Source: Rhodococcus triatomae (GTDB taxonomy: Bacteria > Actinomycetota > Actinomycetes > Mycobacteriales > Mycobacteriaceae). Taken from it: a stretch of 64,000 nt of DNA. Where the stretch lies: positions 992,001-1,056,000 of the forward strand of contig NZ_CP048814.1 in NCBI RefSeq assembly GCF_014217785.1, given 5' to 3'. Shown here one piece after another: positions 17,503 through 26,918 of this stretch. Made by a program: the position numbers and the translations under genes. The notes beneath the pieces are model-generated. The model did not search any database and was not told the DNA's origin. It was given only the letters and a program-made list of their open reading frames with translations. Each line of letters starts with the position of its first letter. The stretch's first letter is position 1.

Positions 17503-17513
17503 TCGGGGATGCC

Positions 17514-18482
17514 ATGGCACTGAGACTCGGGTACAAACTGCTCGCGGAGGCGTACGGGCCGAAGGAGATCGTCGCCCAGGCGGTCGCCGCCGAGGCCGCC
17601 GGTTTCGATTTCGTCGAGGTCAGCGACCACTACCATCCCTGGCTCTACTCACACGGACACTCCGGGTTCGTCTGGTCGATGCTCGCTGCGATCGCCGTCC
17701 GCACCGAACAGCTCGAGCTCGCCACCGGCGTCACCTGCCCGACGACGCGGATCCATCCCGCGATCGTCGCCCAGGCGGCGGCCACCACCGCGATTCTCGC
17801 GGACGGTCGGTTCACCCTGGGCGTCGGTTCCGGCGAGCGGCTCAACGAGCACGTCGTCGGGGGCGGCTGGCCGTCGGCGGACATCCGACACGAACAGCTC
17901 ACCGAGGCCCTCGAGATCATTCGCCGGCTGTGGTCCGGCGGCTACCACTCGTATCGCGGACGGCACCTGGCCCTCGACGACGCGCGGGTCTTCGACCTCC
18001 CGGAGACTCCCCCGCAGATCGTCGTCGCGGCGGGTGGGGCGCGGGCCGCGACCCTCGCCGCCGACCACGGCGACGGCCTGTTCGCGACCGAGCCCCGCTC
18101 CGAACTGGTCGAGGCGTACCGGCAGTCGGGCGGTTCCGGGCCCCGGTACGGCGAGGTGCCGCTGGCCTGGGCGCCGGACGAGGACACCGCCGTCGCCTCG
18201 GCGCACGAGAAGTTCCGCTTCGGCGTGCTCGGCTGGAAGGTGCAGGCAGAGCTGCCGAACCCGATCAACTTCGAGGCCGCGGCCTCATGGGTGCGTCCCG
18301 AGGACATGCGCGAGGCCTTCGCCTGCGGACCCGACGTCGACCGTCACGTCGAGGTCGCCCGCGGCTTCGTCGACGCGGGGTTCGACCATCTCGCGCTCAT
18401 CAACGCCGGCCCGGACGTGGACGGGTTCTTCACTTTCTTCACCGAGGAACTCCGCCCCCGGCTCACCGAGTTGGACGTGTGA
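17514..18482 (+). CDS. FGD-like F420-dependent oxidoreductase
   Basis: This 322-aa luciferase-like protein follows the F420-dependent glucose-6-phosphate dehydrogenase (FGD) pattern closely: LRLGYKLLAEAYGPKEIVAQ, VEVSDHYHPWLYSHGHSGF, GTSV-like ATGVTCPTTRIHPAIVAQA, LGVGSGERLNEHVVGGGWP and VVAAGGARAATLAADHGDG. The substitutions in the sugar-phosphate region leave open whether glucose-6-phosphate is the substrate; other members of this family oxidise different hydroxyls. It is encoded directly after the UBP finger gene and probably shares its transcript. Confidence 0.75.
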   Translation: MALRLGYKLLAEAYGPKEIVAQAVAAEAAGFDFVEVSDHYHPWLYSHGHSGFVWSMLAAIAVRTEQLELATGVTCPTTRIHPAIVAQAAATTAILADGRFTLGVGSGERLNEHVVGGGWPSADIRHEQLTEALEIIRRLWSGGYHSYRGRHLALDDARVFDLPETPPQIVVAAGGARAATLAADHGDGLFATEPRSELVEAYRQSGGSGPRYGEVPLAWAPDEDTAVASAHEKFRFGVLGWKVQAELPNPINFEAAASWVRPEDMREAFACGPDVDRHVEVARGFVDAGFDHLALINAGPDVDGFFTFFTEELRPRLTELDV

Positions 18483-18576
18483 CGGATCTCCAAGCAGGCC
18501 GGACCGATTCACCGGACCTGTCGCCGCACCGTCGGTAGGGTCGGTGATACGGCTTGTCTACCTCAGGAGCGAACCG

Positions 18577-19692
18577 ATGCTGCACAACGACGTACCCGGC
18601 ACCGACGACATCACGGCCCTCGCCACCACCGTGGGCCCCACGTGCATCTCGATCTACACCCCCACCGAGCGCGCGACGTCCAACGCGTCGGAGAAGAACC
18701 ACACGGGCTTCGCCAACCAGGTGCGTGAAGCCCTCGAGCACGTGAGCGACAAGCACGAGCGCGCCGCGTTCGAGGAGCAGTTCGCCGGCCTGCTCGAGGA
18801 CGAGGAGTACTGGCGCTACCAGTCGCGCACCCTCGCCGTCTTCGCGACCACCGAACGGCTGCGCACGTTCCGGCTGCCGAACCGTCTGCTCGAGCGCACT
18901 TCGGTGGGTGATCGCTTCTTCGTCAAACCACTGCTGCGTGCCGTGACCTTCCCGCAATCCGCGTTCGTCCTCGCTCTCGCCGAGGGGTCGGTACGCGTGG
19001 TGGAGGTCTCCGCCGAGCCACCGGCGCAGGAGGTGAAGATCACCGGGCTGCCCACCAGCACAGCAAGTTTCGCGGACGATTCGCCCCAGTCCTACCGAGC
19101 CCGGCTCGGCGGAGTGCAGGATGTCGGCAAGAAGACGCGGGTCGCAGAGTACGCCCGCGCGATCGACCATCAGCTGAGGTCCCTCCTCGGTGCCCGCGGC
19201 GTCCCGCTGATCCTGGCATCGGCCGAGCCGACGTCGTCGATCTATCGATCGGTCAACAGCTACACCGGGCTGCTCGACGAGGGCATCGACGGCAATCCGG
19301 AGCACACCTCGGACGACGAACTGGCCTCGCGGTCACGGGAGGTGCTCGACAACTTCTACAAGCTGCAGGTCGCCGACCTCGCCGAGCAGTTCGATTCCCG
19401 GACCTCCGAGGGCCGTACCCAGACCGACCTGTCGGACCTCGCCAAGTCCGCGACCTTCGGTGCGATCGACACGCTGTTCGTCGACATCGACGCGGTCGTC
19501 CCGGGATCGATCGACCCGGACGACGGCACCGTGAGCTTCGGTGACGAAGGCGGCGACGTCTACGGCGTCGTCGACGAGATCGCCCGGCGCACACTGCTGT
19601 CGAGCGGACGCGTCCTCGCCCTACGCGCCGAGGAGGTGCCGGGCGGCGGTGCCGCCGCCGCGATCCTGCGGTACGCGCCCACCGGCGGATAA
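18577..19692 (+). CDS. baeRF3-like protein (release-factor-fold family)
   Basis: This 371-aa soluble protein resembles the bacterial archaeo-eukaryotic release factor family, group 3. It opens with TTVGPTCISIYTPTERATSN, has FRLPNRLLERTSVGDRFFVKPLL and FVLALAEGSVRVVEVS in the middle, and ends with the eRF1-domain-3-like segment FGAIDTLFVDIDAVVPGSID. Such proteins are predicted to act on ribosomes or peptidyl-tRNA, but no clear GGQ hydrolysis motif is visible here. The ATG at 18577 follows AGGAGC. The function is unproven and the family assignment comes from pattern recognition. Confidence 0.6.
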   Translation: MLHNDVPGTDDITALATTVGPTCISIYTPTERATSNASEKNHTGFANQVREALEHVSDKHERAAFEEQFAGLLEDEEYWRYQSRTLAVFATTERLRTFRLPNRLLERTSVGDRFFVKPLLRAVTFPQSAFVLALAEGSVRVVEVSAEPPAQEVKITGLPTSTASFADDSPQSYRARLGGVQDVGKKTRVAEYARAIDHQLRSLLGARGVPLILASAEPTSSIYRSVNSYTGLLDEGIDGNPEHTSDDELASRSREVLDNFYKLQVADLAEQFDSRTSEGRTQTDLSDLAKSATFGAIDTLFVDIDAVVPGSIDPDDGTVSFGDEGGDVYGVVDEIARRTLLSSGRVLALRAEEVPGGGAAAAILRYAPTGG

Positions 19693-19701
19693 GAATCGAA
19701 T

Positions 19702-19738
19702 CGATCCCGGCCTCAGGCACTGCCCGGGGCCGGGATCG
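19702..19738 (+). terminator. Hairpin terminator after the baeRF3-like gene
   Basis: Perfect 11-bp arms CGATCCCGGCC (19702-19712) and GGCCGGGATCG (19728-19738) enclose a 15-nt loop, 10 bp after the TAA stop. No U-tract follows, which is common in actinobacteria. Confidence 0.6.
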
Positions 19739-19742
19739 CCGC

Positions 19743-19748
19743 TATATT
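19743..19748 (+). promoter_or_regulatory. -10 element for a leaderless small gene
   Basis: TATATT ends 7 nt before the GTG at 19756, so transcription would begin at or next to the start codon. The match to the consensus is very good and stands out in this GC-rich sequence. Confidence 0.5.
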
Positions 19749-19755
19749 GGGGTTC

Positions 19756-19959
19756 GTGTCGTCCGAACGTTCGCTTCTGGCCCGAGCCGCCGACCGCGTC
19801 AACGTGGTTGCGGTGGCGCTGCGCTCCGCCCCGCTGGTCGGGAGCCTGATCCGGCGGAACGTCACCGTCGACCTCGACGACACGCCCCGCTCCGGGCACG
19901 CCGTCGCCCACCGTGGCGATCGTGGTACCACCGTGAAGGTCTGGCTGGACAGGCCTTGA
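19756..19959 (+). CDS. Small protein of unknown function
   Basis: This 67-aa basic protein begins SSERSLLARAADRVNVVAVA and contains LRSAPLVGSLIRRNVTVDLD. It has no signal peptide, membrane helix or cysteine cluster. The GTG start sits 7 nt after an excellent -10 box and has no ribosome-binding site, which suggests leaderless expression. The promoter and the third-position GC bias are the main support that it is a real gene. No family is recognised. Confidence 0.5.
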   Translation: MSSERSLLARAADRVNVVAVALRSAPLVGSLIRRNVTVDLDDTPRSGHAVAHRGDRGTTVKVWLDRP

Positions 19960-20066
19960 TATCGCTCGTCTGAGGCGTCGATGTCGCCGCATCAGGCGAA
20001 TCCGCGCACGCTGCAGCCACTTGCGTGGGATGCTCCCTGCGCGGATCGTCCGCGGGGTGCGCGGAT

Positions 20067-20459
20067 TCAGTGCGGCGTGAGGAAGAGGTGACAGCCTTCG
20101 CTGGGCCACTGCACGAACTCGTAGCCGGCCAGTTCCGTCTGCACGGTGTCCGCGACCCAGACCACGGCCTCGTCGTAGCCGGCGTCCAGCATCAGACCGT
20201 CGCGACGCATGAAGCCGCCGAGACCTCGGACCCCGTCCCATCCGATCGCCACGAGGTACTCGTCGTCGACGGCGAACTTCCATGCCAATCGGTCCAGATT
20301 CACGTCCCGCCCGGCCCGTAGGCACCGAAGGTCGCGGGCAACGGCATCGAGAGCATGCGCCCATGCCTGCGGCAGGTCGAACTCGGGATTGTCCGGTGCC
20401 CCGGCACCACCGAACATCGGCAGACGCCAGACCAGACTGTCCTCGCGTCGCGGATCCAT
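20067..20459 (-). CDS. Protein of unknown function
   Basis: This 130-aa soluble acidic protein begins at an ATG (20459) with MDPRREDSLVWRLPMFGGAG. It contains DLPQAWAHALDAVARDLRCLRAG, FAVDDEYLVAIGWDGVRGLGGFMRRDG and a C-terminal EGCHLFLTPH. It is Trp- and Leu-rich and has no transmembrane segment. The open frame continues upstream into the tRNA gene, so the internal ATG is the sensible start. I do not recognise the family. It lies just downstream of tRNA-Leu and in the same direction. Confidence 0.55.
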   Translation of the reverse strand: MDPRREDSLVWRLPMFGGAGAPDNPEFDLPQAWAHALDAVARDLRCLRAGRDVNLDRLAWKFAVDDEYLVAIGWDGVRGLGGFMRRDGLMLDAGYDEAVVWVADTVQTELAGYEFVQWPSEGCHLFLTPH

Positions 20460-20522
20460 GGCCACATGGCGACCGTTCTGTCGGATGGGGGCTTTCGGCA
20501 GGCACGGAGTTCGTGGCAGTAG

Positions 20523-20596
20523 TGCCCCCAGTCGGACTCGAACCGACACTGAATGGATTTTAAGTCCACTGCCTCTGCCAATTGGGCTATAGGGGC
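20523..20596 (-). tRNA. tRNA-Leu (anticodon TAA), 74 nt, short variable loop
   Basis: A full cloverleaf can be folded. Acceptor GCCCCTA pairs with TGGGGGC, with discriminator A and no encoded CCA. The anticodon arm GTGGA-CTTAAAA-TCCAT gives anticodon TAA, and the T arm is GTCGG-TTCGAGT-CCGAC. The variable region is only 5 nt (TCAGT), so this is a class I shape, whereas leucine tRNAs normally have a long variable arm. UUA is very rare in this GC-rich genome. Confidence 0.9.
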
Positions 20597-20609
20597 TGCC
20601 GAAACAACG

Positions 20610-21554
20610 TTAGACGATGGACAGCGCGATGCCGTCGAGGATGTCGTGCTCGCTGACGACGAGTTCGGTGATGCCGGCTCGCTGCTCGAACGCGTCGGCG
20701 AGCACTTCGGTGACGACGGCGCCGCCGCCGATGACATCGACCCGTCCCGGGTGCATGGGCCCGAACTCGGCACGGCGGGCACGGGGCATCGCGATCAGCT
20801 CGTCGCACACGGAACGCAACTGCGGCAACGATACTCGCGAAAGGTGCACCCTCTCCGGGTCGTACTCGGGAAGGTCCTGCGCGATGGCGGACAAGGTCGT
20901 CATCGTGCCGGCGACACCGACCCAGGTGCGCGCCCGCTCCACGGGCACGCGCGCGAATGCCTCCGCCAGCCGCTCTGCAGCGAAAGACCGTGCGGCCGAG
21001 ACCTCGTCCCGGGTGGGAGGGTCGCCCGGCAGGCAACGTTCGGTGACGCGCACACAGCCGATGTCCGCAGAGAACGCCGCCGACACACCGGCGCTGTCCC
21101 CGAGCACCACCTCGGTGGAGCCGCCGCCCAGATCGACGACGACGAACGGCCCCTCCGCGGGATCGAGATCACCGACGGCACCGGCGAACGACAGGCGTGC
21201 CTCCTCGTCGCCGGAAATCACCTCGGCCTCGGCACCGGCGATCACGGCGCCCAGCACCTCGCGGGTCATCGAGAAGAAGTCCTCGCGGTTCGCGGCATCG
21301 CGGGTGGCCGACGTCGCCACCATCCGCACCGCGCTCGCACCGGTCGACGCAATCACCGCGGCGTACTCGGTGAGCGCGATCCGGGTCCGCTCGATCGCCT
21401 CGGGCGCGAGCGAGCCCGTCGCGTCCACGCCCTGCCCGAGCCGCACCACCCGCATCTCCCGGTGCACATCGTGCAGTGTGCCCGTGTCGTCGATGTCCGC
21501 GACGAGCAGGCGGATCGAGTTGGTCCCACAATCGACGGCGGCGACGCGAGTCAC
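20610..21554 (-). CDS. ppx: Ppx/GppA-family exopolyphosphatase
   Basis: This 314-aa actin-like-fold phosphatase hydrolyses polyphosphate and/or pppGpp. The phosphate-binding motifs are AAVDCGTNSIRLLVAD at the N-terminus and VVVDLGGGSTEVVLG near residue 140; MVATSATRDAANREDF and the C-terminal VIGGGAVVTEVL are also present. It has the short two-domain form seen in mycobacteria, without the extra C-terminal domains of the E. coli protein. The GTG start at 21554 overlaps the DUF501 stop (GTGA), so the genes are coupled. Confidence 0.9.
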   Translation of the reverse strand: MTRVAAVDCGTNSIRLLVADIDDTGTLHDVHREMRVVRLGQGVDATGSLAPEAIERTRIALTEYAAVIASTGASAVRMVATSATRDAANREDFFSMTREVLGAVIAGAEAEVISGDEEARLSFAGAVGDLDPAEGPFVVVDLGGGSTEVVLGDSAGVSAAFSADIGCVRVTERCLPGDPPTRDEVSAARSFAAERLAEAFARVPVERARTWVGVAGTMTTLSAIAQDLPEYDPERVHLSRVSLPQLRSVCDELIAMPRARRAEFGPMHPGRVDVIGGGAVVTEVLADAFEQRAGITELVVSEHDILDGIALSIV

Positions 21555-22087
21555 TGCTCGTCCTGTTCGTCGATGCCCGGCCAGTCCGCGGGAACCGCAG
21601 TGCCACGCAGCTTTCCACCGTCCGCCCGGGCCGCGAGAGCCACCGACTCGTCGCCGAGCGGGTTGACGCCGGGCCCCTTCGCCAACGAGTGAGCCATCAG
21701 CACGTGCAGGCACTTGACCCGCTCCGGCATGCCGCCACCCGTGAAGTCGGTACCCAACGACTCGATCGCGTCCCGCTCGGCCAGGTACGACTCGTGCGCC
21801 GCGCGGTACCCGCGGGCCAGATCCTCGTCGTGCTGCAGCCGTTCGGTCATCTCCCGCATGACGCCGGCCGACTCCTGCCGGCTCGCCTCGGCGGTGAGCC
21901 GCGGGTCGGTGAGGTAGTACAACGTCGGAAAGGGTGTCCCGTCCGGCAGTTTCGGCGCGGTCTTGACCACGGCGGGCCGCCCGTCCGGGGTGCGGTAGGC
22001 GATCTCGAGGACACCGCGCGGCTCGCGGCCGAGCTGCTCGGCGACCGCGACGAGGTCTTCGGGGGTGGGCGTGGGTTGATCGGTCAC
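21551..22087 (-). CDS. DUF501 family protein
   Basis: This 178-aa protein belongs to the conserved actinobacterial DUF501 family, found between the ftsB-like and ppx genes in mycobacteria too. Visible pieces are LGREPRGVLEIAYRTPDG, TPFPTLYYLTDPRLTAEASRQES, ESAGVMREMTERLQ and TGGGMPERVKCLHVLMAHSLAKG. There is no known activity. The GTG start at 22087 overlaps the ftsB stop and the stop overlaps the ppx start, both by 4 bp, so ftsB-DUF501-ppx is one translational unit. Confidence 0.85.
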   Translation of the reverse strand: MTDQPTPTPEDLVAVAEQLGREPRGVLEIAYRTPDGRPAVVKTAPKLPDGTPFPTLYYLTDPRLTAEASRQESAGVMREMTERLQHDEDLARGYRAAHESYLAERDAIESLGTDFTGGGMPERVKCLHVLMAHSLAKGPGVNPLGDESVALAARADGGKLRGTAVPADWPGIDEQDEQ

Positions 22088-22755
22088 CCGGTCGGTTCTC
22101 CTGGTTCTTCTTCCATCACCGGCATCCGCGGCGGCGGGGGTTCCTCGGTGTCGAGGGCGTCCGGCTCGGACACCGTCTTCCACAGGTCCGAATACCACGG
22201 CCCGGTGAGGGTGTCGTCGACACTCTCGTGCTTCTCCGGCTCCTGATAGTCGCCGGGAAGCTGCACCTGGAACGGAGTGTCCCCGGGCTTGACGAATCGG
22301 AGCCGTTTACGGGCCTGGGCCTCGATGTAGGCGGGGTCGGAGTACTGCTCCTCGAGGATCTGCAGTGCCGCGATGTCCTGCTCGAGCTGGACTCGCTCGG
22401 CGTCCAGACGGTCGGCCTCCGCACGCTGGGTGAGGTAGGTGCGCAGCGGCACCGCCAGGGTCAGCGCGAGCGCGAGCACCACCATCGCGAGGATCAAGGC
22501 CCTCCCCGTGGAGAGCCCGAAGATGGTGTGCTCGGCACGGTTGGACGTCTTCGGGGTGCGCGGACGGCCACCGGGACGGACGTTCTTGCTCTCCGACGCC
22601 GACGCGCCCGCGCGTGGCCCGGCGCCACCGCCACCGCGGCTGGGCCGCCGCGCGGACGGAGCCGAATCCGGTTTGCGCCGACCGCGCTCGCTGCGCGCGG
22701 AGCCGCGGCCGCCCGAGGAACCCCCGGACGACCGCGGCTTACGGCGCTCAGCCAC
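22084..22755 (-). CDS. ftsB: FtsB/DivIC-type septum formation initiator with long N-terminal tail
   Basis: This 223-aa bitopic membrane protein of the divisome has a very basic, Ser/Gly/Arg-rich cytoplasmic tail (about residues 1-80), a transmembrane helix at about 85-104 (LILAMVVLALALTLAVPL), a coiled coil at about 112-140 (AEADRLDAERVQLEQDIAAL) and an extracellular part with YSDPAYIEAQARKRLRFVKPGD, which is the FtsB signature. In division it links FtsL and FtsQ. The GTG start at 22755 lies 13 bp after the eno stop, so it is probably cotranscribed with eno. Confidence 0.85.
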   Translation of the reverse strand: MAERRKPRSSGGSSGGRGSARSERGRRKPDSAPSARRPSRGGGGAGPRAGASASESKNVRPGGRPRTPKTSNRAEHTIFGLSTGRALILAMVVLALALTLAVPLRTYLTQRAEADRLDAERVQLEQDIAALQILEEQYSDPAYIEAQARKRLRFVKPGDTPFQVQLPGDYQEPEKHESVDDTLTGPWYSDLWKTVSEPDALDTEEPPPPRMPVMEEEPGEPTG

Positions 22756-22768
22756 TGACGAAGGCCCG

Positions 22769-24109
<1,341 letters not shown>

Positions 24110-24203
24110 TTAACGCACCGACCACGGGGATCGTGCTGCCTGACAGCCTAACGGCAGGGGAAACTCCGCGGCGGTCGGCGCGCCCGCTATCGCGGCCACT
24201 CGG

Positions 24204-24938
24204 TCACGGACGCACTCCGACGGAGTAGGCCGCCGCCCGGTCCCGCACCAACCGCAGGTAGTCGCCGGACAGGTTGTAGGCCATGAGCGCGGTGTACCAG
24301 CCGTCGGGAGTGCGCAGGTCACCGCCGCGAGCACACAGATAGCGCGCCGCGCTGAGTGCGGCGTCGTCGATGTTGTCCGGGTCGGCGACACCGTCCCCGT
24401 TGGCGTCGACGCCCCACCGGACCCACGTCTCGGGGATGAACTGCATCGGGCCGATCGCCCGGTCGAACTCGGGGTCGCCGTCGAGTCGTCCGCCGTCGGT
24501 GTCGGGAATCTCCGCCACCCCCGGTCCCCCGTCGAGCGGAATGCCGCGGATCGGTGGCTCGACCTGCCCGGTCGGGCCGACGACGGCGCCCGCATGGGTG
24601 CCGTGACCGCTCTCCACACTGCCGATCCCCGCCAGCGTCGTCCACGCGATACCGCACTCGGGCCGGCTCTGCGCGAGCACCGCCGCCGCGTGGCCGTACG
24701 CCTCGAGTGCCGTCTGCCCGATTCCGGTCGCGTCGGACAGCCCGGCCGCCCAGCCGGCGAGCAGGTCCGCGGTCCGTCCCGGCCCGTTGACGTCGATGAA
24801 CGGCAACGGAGCCCCCGGCGGCGGAGGTACATCCTCGGGGATCTCCGGGCGGGGCGTCGGGCTGCCGCACGCCGCCACCAGGCAGGCTGCCGCCGCGAGA
24901 ACCACGAGCAGACGAGTAGGAGTCACTCCATCCATCAT
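24204..24938 (-). CDS. Lipoprotein lytic murein transglycosylase
   Basis: This 244-aa exported peptidoglycan-cleaving enzyme has a signal peptide ending in the lipobox LVAAC (TRLLVVLAAAACLVAACGS), so it should be a lipoprotein. A Pro-rich linker precedes the catalytic domain, which has TTLAGIGSVESGHGTHAGAV with the catalytic Glu, then IGPMQFIPETWVRWGVDANG and ALMAYNLSGDYLRLV. This is the MltB-like/SLT pattern. The place next to eno matches mycobacterial lpqU. The ATG at 24938 is chosen; a GTG four codons later also fits. Confidence 0.85.
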   Translation of the reverse strand: MMDGVTPTRLLVVLAAAACLVAACGSPTPRPEIPEDVPPPPGAPLPFIDVNGPGRTADLLAGWAAGLSDATGIGQTALEAYGHAAAVLAQSRPECGIAWTTLAGIGSVESGHGTHAGAVVGPTGQVEPPIRGIPLDGGPGVAEIPDTDGGRLDGDPEFDRAIGPMQFIPETWVRWGVDANGDGVADPDNIDDAALSAARYLCARGGDLRTPDGWYTALMAYNLSGDYLRLVRDRAAAYSVGVRP

Positions 24939-25087
24939 CCAGATGACCTGTGGATGCGCGCACGATCGAGCCATTCGAGCAGGTTGCATGGTGCGCGCAT
25001 GGTCGGCAGCCTGCGCGGATTTCGGGTTATCCACAGCCTGCCGCCGGAGCGGTTCCATCCCATGCTCGGTCGGGGCAGGCTCGAAAC

Positions 25088-26011
25088 GTGGATCATCTTC
25101 CCGAAGGCATCATCGGCCGTGGCGACGCGATCGCACGCGGATTCACCGACCGCGAACTGCGAGCCGCGCGGACCCACGGAGAACTGGTGTGCCTGCGCCG
25201 CGGCCACTACCTACGTGCCGCCGACCATCGAGAACTCGATGAGATCGGTCGCCATCGGGTCCTTGCCCGAGCCACGTGGGAGTCGTCCACCAACACGGTG
25301 GTGAGCCACGTTTCCGCCGCGGCATTTCACGGCGTGGACCTGTGGAACGTACCGCTCGACACTGTGCACCTCACCGTCGACCGACGAGGCGGTGGCCGCA
25401 GGCACCCCACTCGCCACGTCCACGCCACACCGATCCGTGAAAACGAGATCGTGCACATCGACGGCGTCGCCGTCACGTCGATCGAGCGGACCATCGTCGA
25501 CCTCGCTCGCACCCTCCCGTTCGAGGAGGCCACCGTGATCGGCGACAGCGCGTTGCGCCTGGAACTCACCGACCGGTCCCGAATACAGGACACGCTGAAA
25601 CATGCGCGCAGTCGGACGGGGGTGCACCGTGCGGCACGCACCCTCCAGTTCCTTGACGGACTCAGCGAGAGCGTGGGCGAATCCCGCAGCCGCGTCGCGC
25701 TCGACCGAATGGGGTATCCCGCTCCACGCTTGCAGGTCCCGATCGTGGGTACGGACAGCCACGTCGTTGCTCGTGTCGACTTCCTCTGGGAGGAAGAACA
25801 CGTCATCGGCGAGTTCGACGGCATGGCGAAGTACTCGATGTCTCCCGGGATCAGCGAACAGGAAGCGTTCAGGCGCGAGAAGCTACGTGAAGACGAACTC
25901 CGCGCGCTGGGATTCATCGTCGCCCGCTGGACCTGGGGGCATCTCGCCACTCCCGACACCATCCGGACGCGCCTCGGATACGCCTTCGCCGCTGCGCGAG
26001 GATCCGCGTAG
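25088..26011 (+). CDS. AbiEi-like protein with C-terminal PD-(D/E)XK-like domain
   Basis: This 307-aa protein has two parts. The N-terminal segment (about 1-110) has a winged-helix-like GFTDRELRAARTHGELVCLRRGHYL and HVSAAAFHGVDLWN, as in AbiEi antitoxin-type proteins that are abundant in actinobacteria. The C-terminal part contains VARVDFLW...EHVIGEFDGMAKY, a D-x(n)-E-x-D/K arrangement typical of DUF559/PD-(D/E)XK nuclease folds. No AbiEii nucleotidyltransferase gene lies beside it, so it is an orphan rather than a full type IV toxin-antitoxin pair. It interrupts the core transglycosylase-mazG order. The start is a GTG at 25088 without a strong ribosome-binding site. Confidence 0.65.
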   Translation: MDHLPEGIIGRGDAIARGFTDRELRAARTHGELVCLRRGHYLRAADHRELDEIGRHRVLARATWESSTNTVVSHVSAAAFHGVDLWNVPLDTVHLTVDRRGGGRRHPTRHVHATPIRENEIVHIDGVAVTSIERTIVDLARTLPFEEATVIGDSALRLELTDRSRIQDTLKHARSRTGVHRAARTLQFLDGLSESVGESRSRVALDRMGYPAPRLQVPIVGTDSHVVARVDFLWEEEHVIGEFDGMAKYSMSPGISEQEAFRREKLREDELRALGFIVARWTWGHLATPDTIRTRLGYAFAAARGSA

Positions 26012-26069
26012 GTTGCGTCACCCTCGCGGGGGCTACAACGTGCGCGGATGCTCGCAGGGTTCGCGAAAC

Positions 26070-26918
26070 CTACTCCCAGAACCGGCGCCAGTCGTCGCCG
26101 GTCAGCGGCGCGACGCCTTCGGCTCGAGCGCGGTCCTCGGCGGCCCGCAACCGCACGATGAACGTGTCGATGTCCGCACGCAGGGCGTTCTGCGCGGCCT
26201 CGACCTCGTCGGCGCCGGTGGCGAGGGCCTCCGGCACCAGATCCGACGGCAGCCCCGCCTCGAGTGCCCGTCCGATCACCTTCGACGCCAGCGAGATCGG
26301 CGGCTGGCTCATCGCGACGCCGTCGACGACGGACTGTCGAGCCTTCTCCGCCGCCTTGCGGATCTCCCACGCGCGTTCCTGCTCCGCGATGTCGATGGGG
26401 CCGACGACGTCGTCGGCGAGATGCGGACTGCGATGCACCAGCTTGGCCACGAGACCTGCGGCGACGTCGTCCACGTCGAATCCGCCGGAGGCGGAGGCGA
26501 TGCGGGAGTGGAACAGTACCTGCAGCAGCAGGTCACCGAGCTCCTCGCGAAGATGTTCGCCGCTGCCGTCCTCGATGGCGTCGAGCACCTCGTAGGTTTC
26601 CTCCACCAGGTAGTGGGAGAGGCTGCGATGGGTCTGGGTGACCTCCCAGCCGCCGTAGCTCCACAGCCGGTCCATCACCTCGGCCGCTTCGATCAGGTTG
26701 TCTCCGGGTAGTTTCGGCGCCGCGATCACCCGGCCGTCGTACTCACTCGCCAGATCGGCAGACGCGGTGACGAGCACCTCCGAGTCCGGGTTCTCGGCCA
26801 GCAGTTCCCGCGTCTGCGCCGGCACGTCGGAGGCGAACCGCACTCCCCCGGCCAGCAACCCGACGGCCTCGAGCGGTACCGACGTCGGGCGCAGCGGGTC
26901 GAGGAGGACGACCGTCAT
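26070..26918 (-). CDS. mazG: MazG nucleotide pyrophosphohydrolase
   Basis: This 282-aa housekeeping enzyme hydrolyses (d)NTPs to monophosphates and pyrophosphate. The all-alpha NTP-PPase motif is [14 protein letters not shown] followed by [16 protein letters not shown], giving the EExx(12-28)ExxD metal site at about residues 105-130. An N-terminal 85-residue extension with [15 protein letters not shown] is typical of mycobacterial MazG. The ATG start overlaps the mfd stop by 4 bp. Confidence 0.9.
   Translation of the reverse strand: MTVVLLDPLRPTSVPLEAVGLLAGGVRFASDVPAQTRELLAENPDSEVLVTASADLASEYDGRVIAAPKLPGDNLIEAAEVMDRLWSYGGWEVTQTHRSLSHYLVEETYEVLDAIEDGSGEHLREELGDLLLQVLFHSRIASASGGFDVDDVAAGLVAKLVHRSPHLADDVVGPIDIAEQERAWEIRKAAEKARQSVVDGVAMSQPPISLASKVIGRALEAGLPSDLVPEALATGADEVEAAQNALRADIDTFIVRLRAAEDRARAEGVAPLTGDDWRRFWE

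Noticed and set aside
20460-20549. N-terminal extension of the 20067 gene into the tRNA-Leu gene
   Set aside because: It would translate through the tRNA; the ATG at 20459 is the sensible start.
26005-26069. Long-range inverted repeat GTAGGTT/AACCTAC between the AbiEi-like gene and mazG as an attachment site
   Set aside because: The arms are only 7 bp and 50 bp apart, with no integrase gene or direct repeats nearby.
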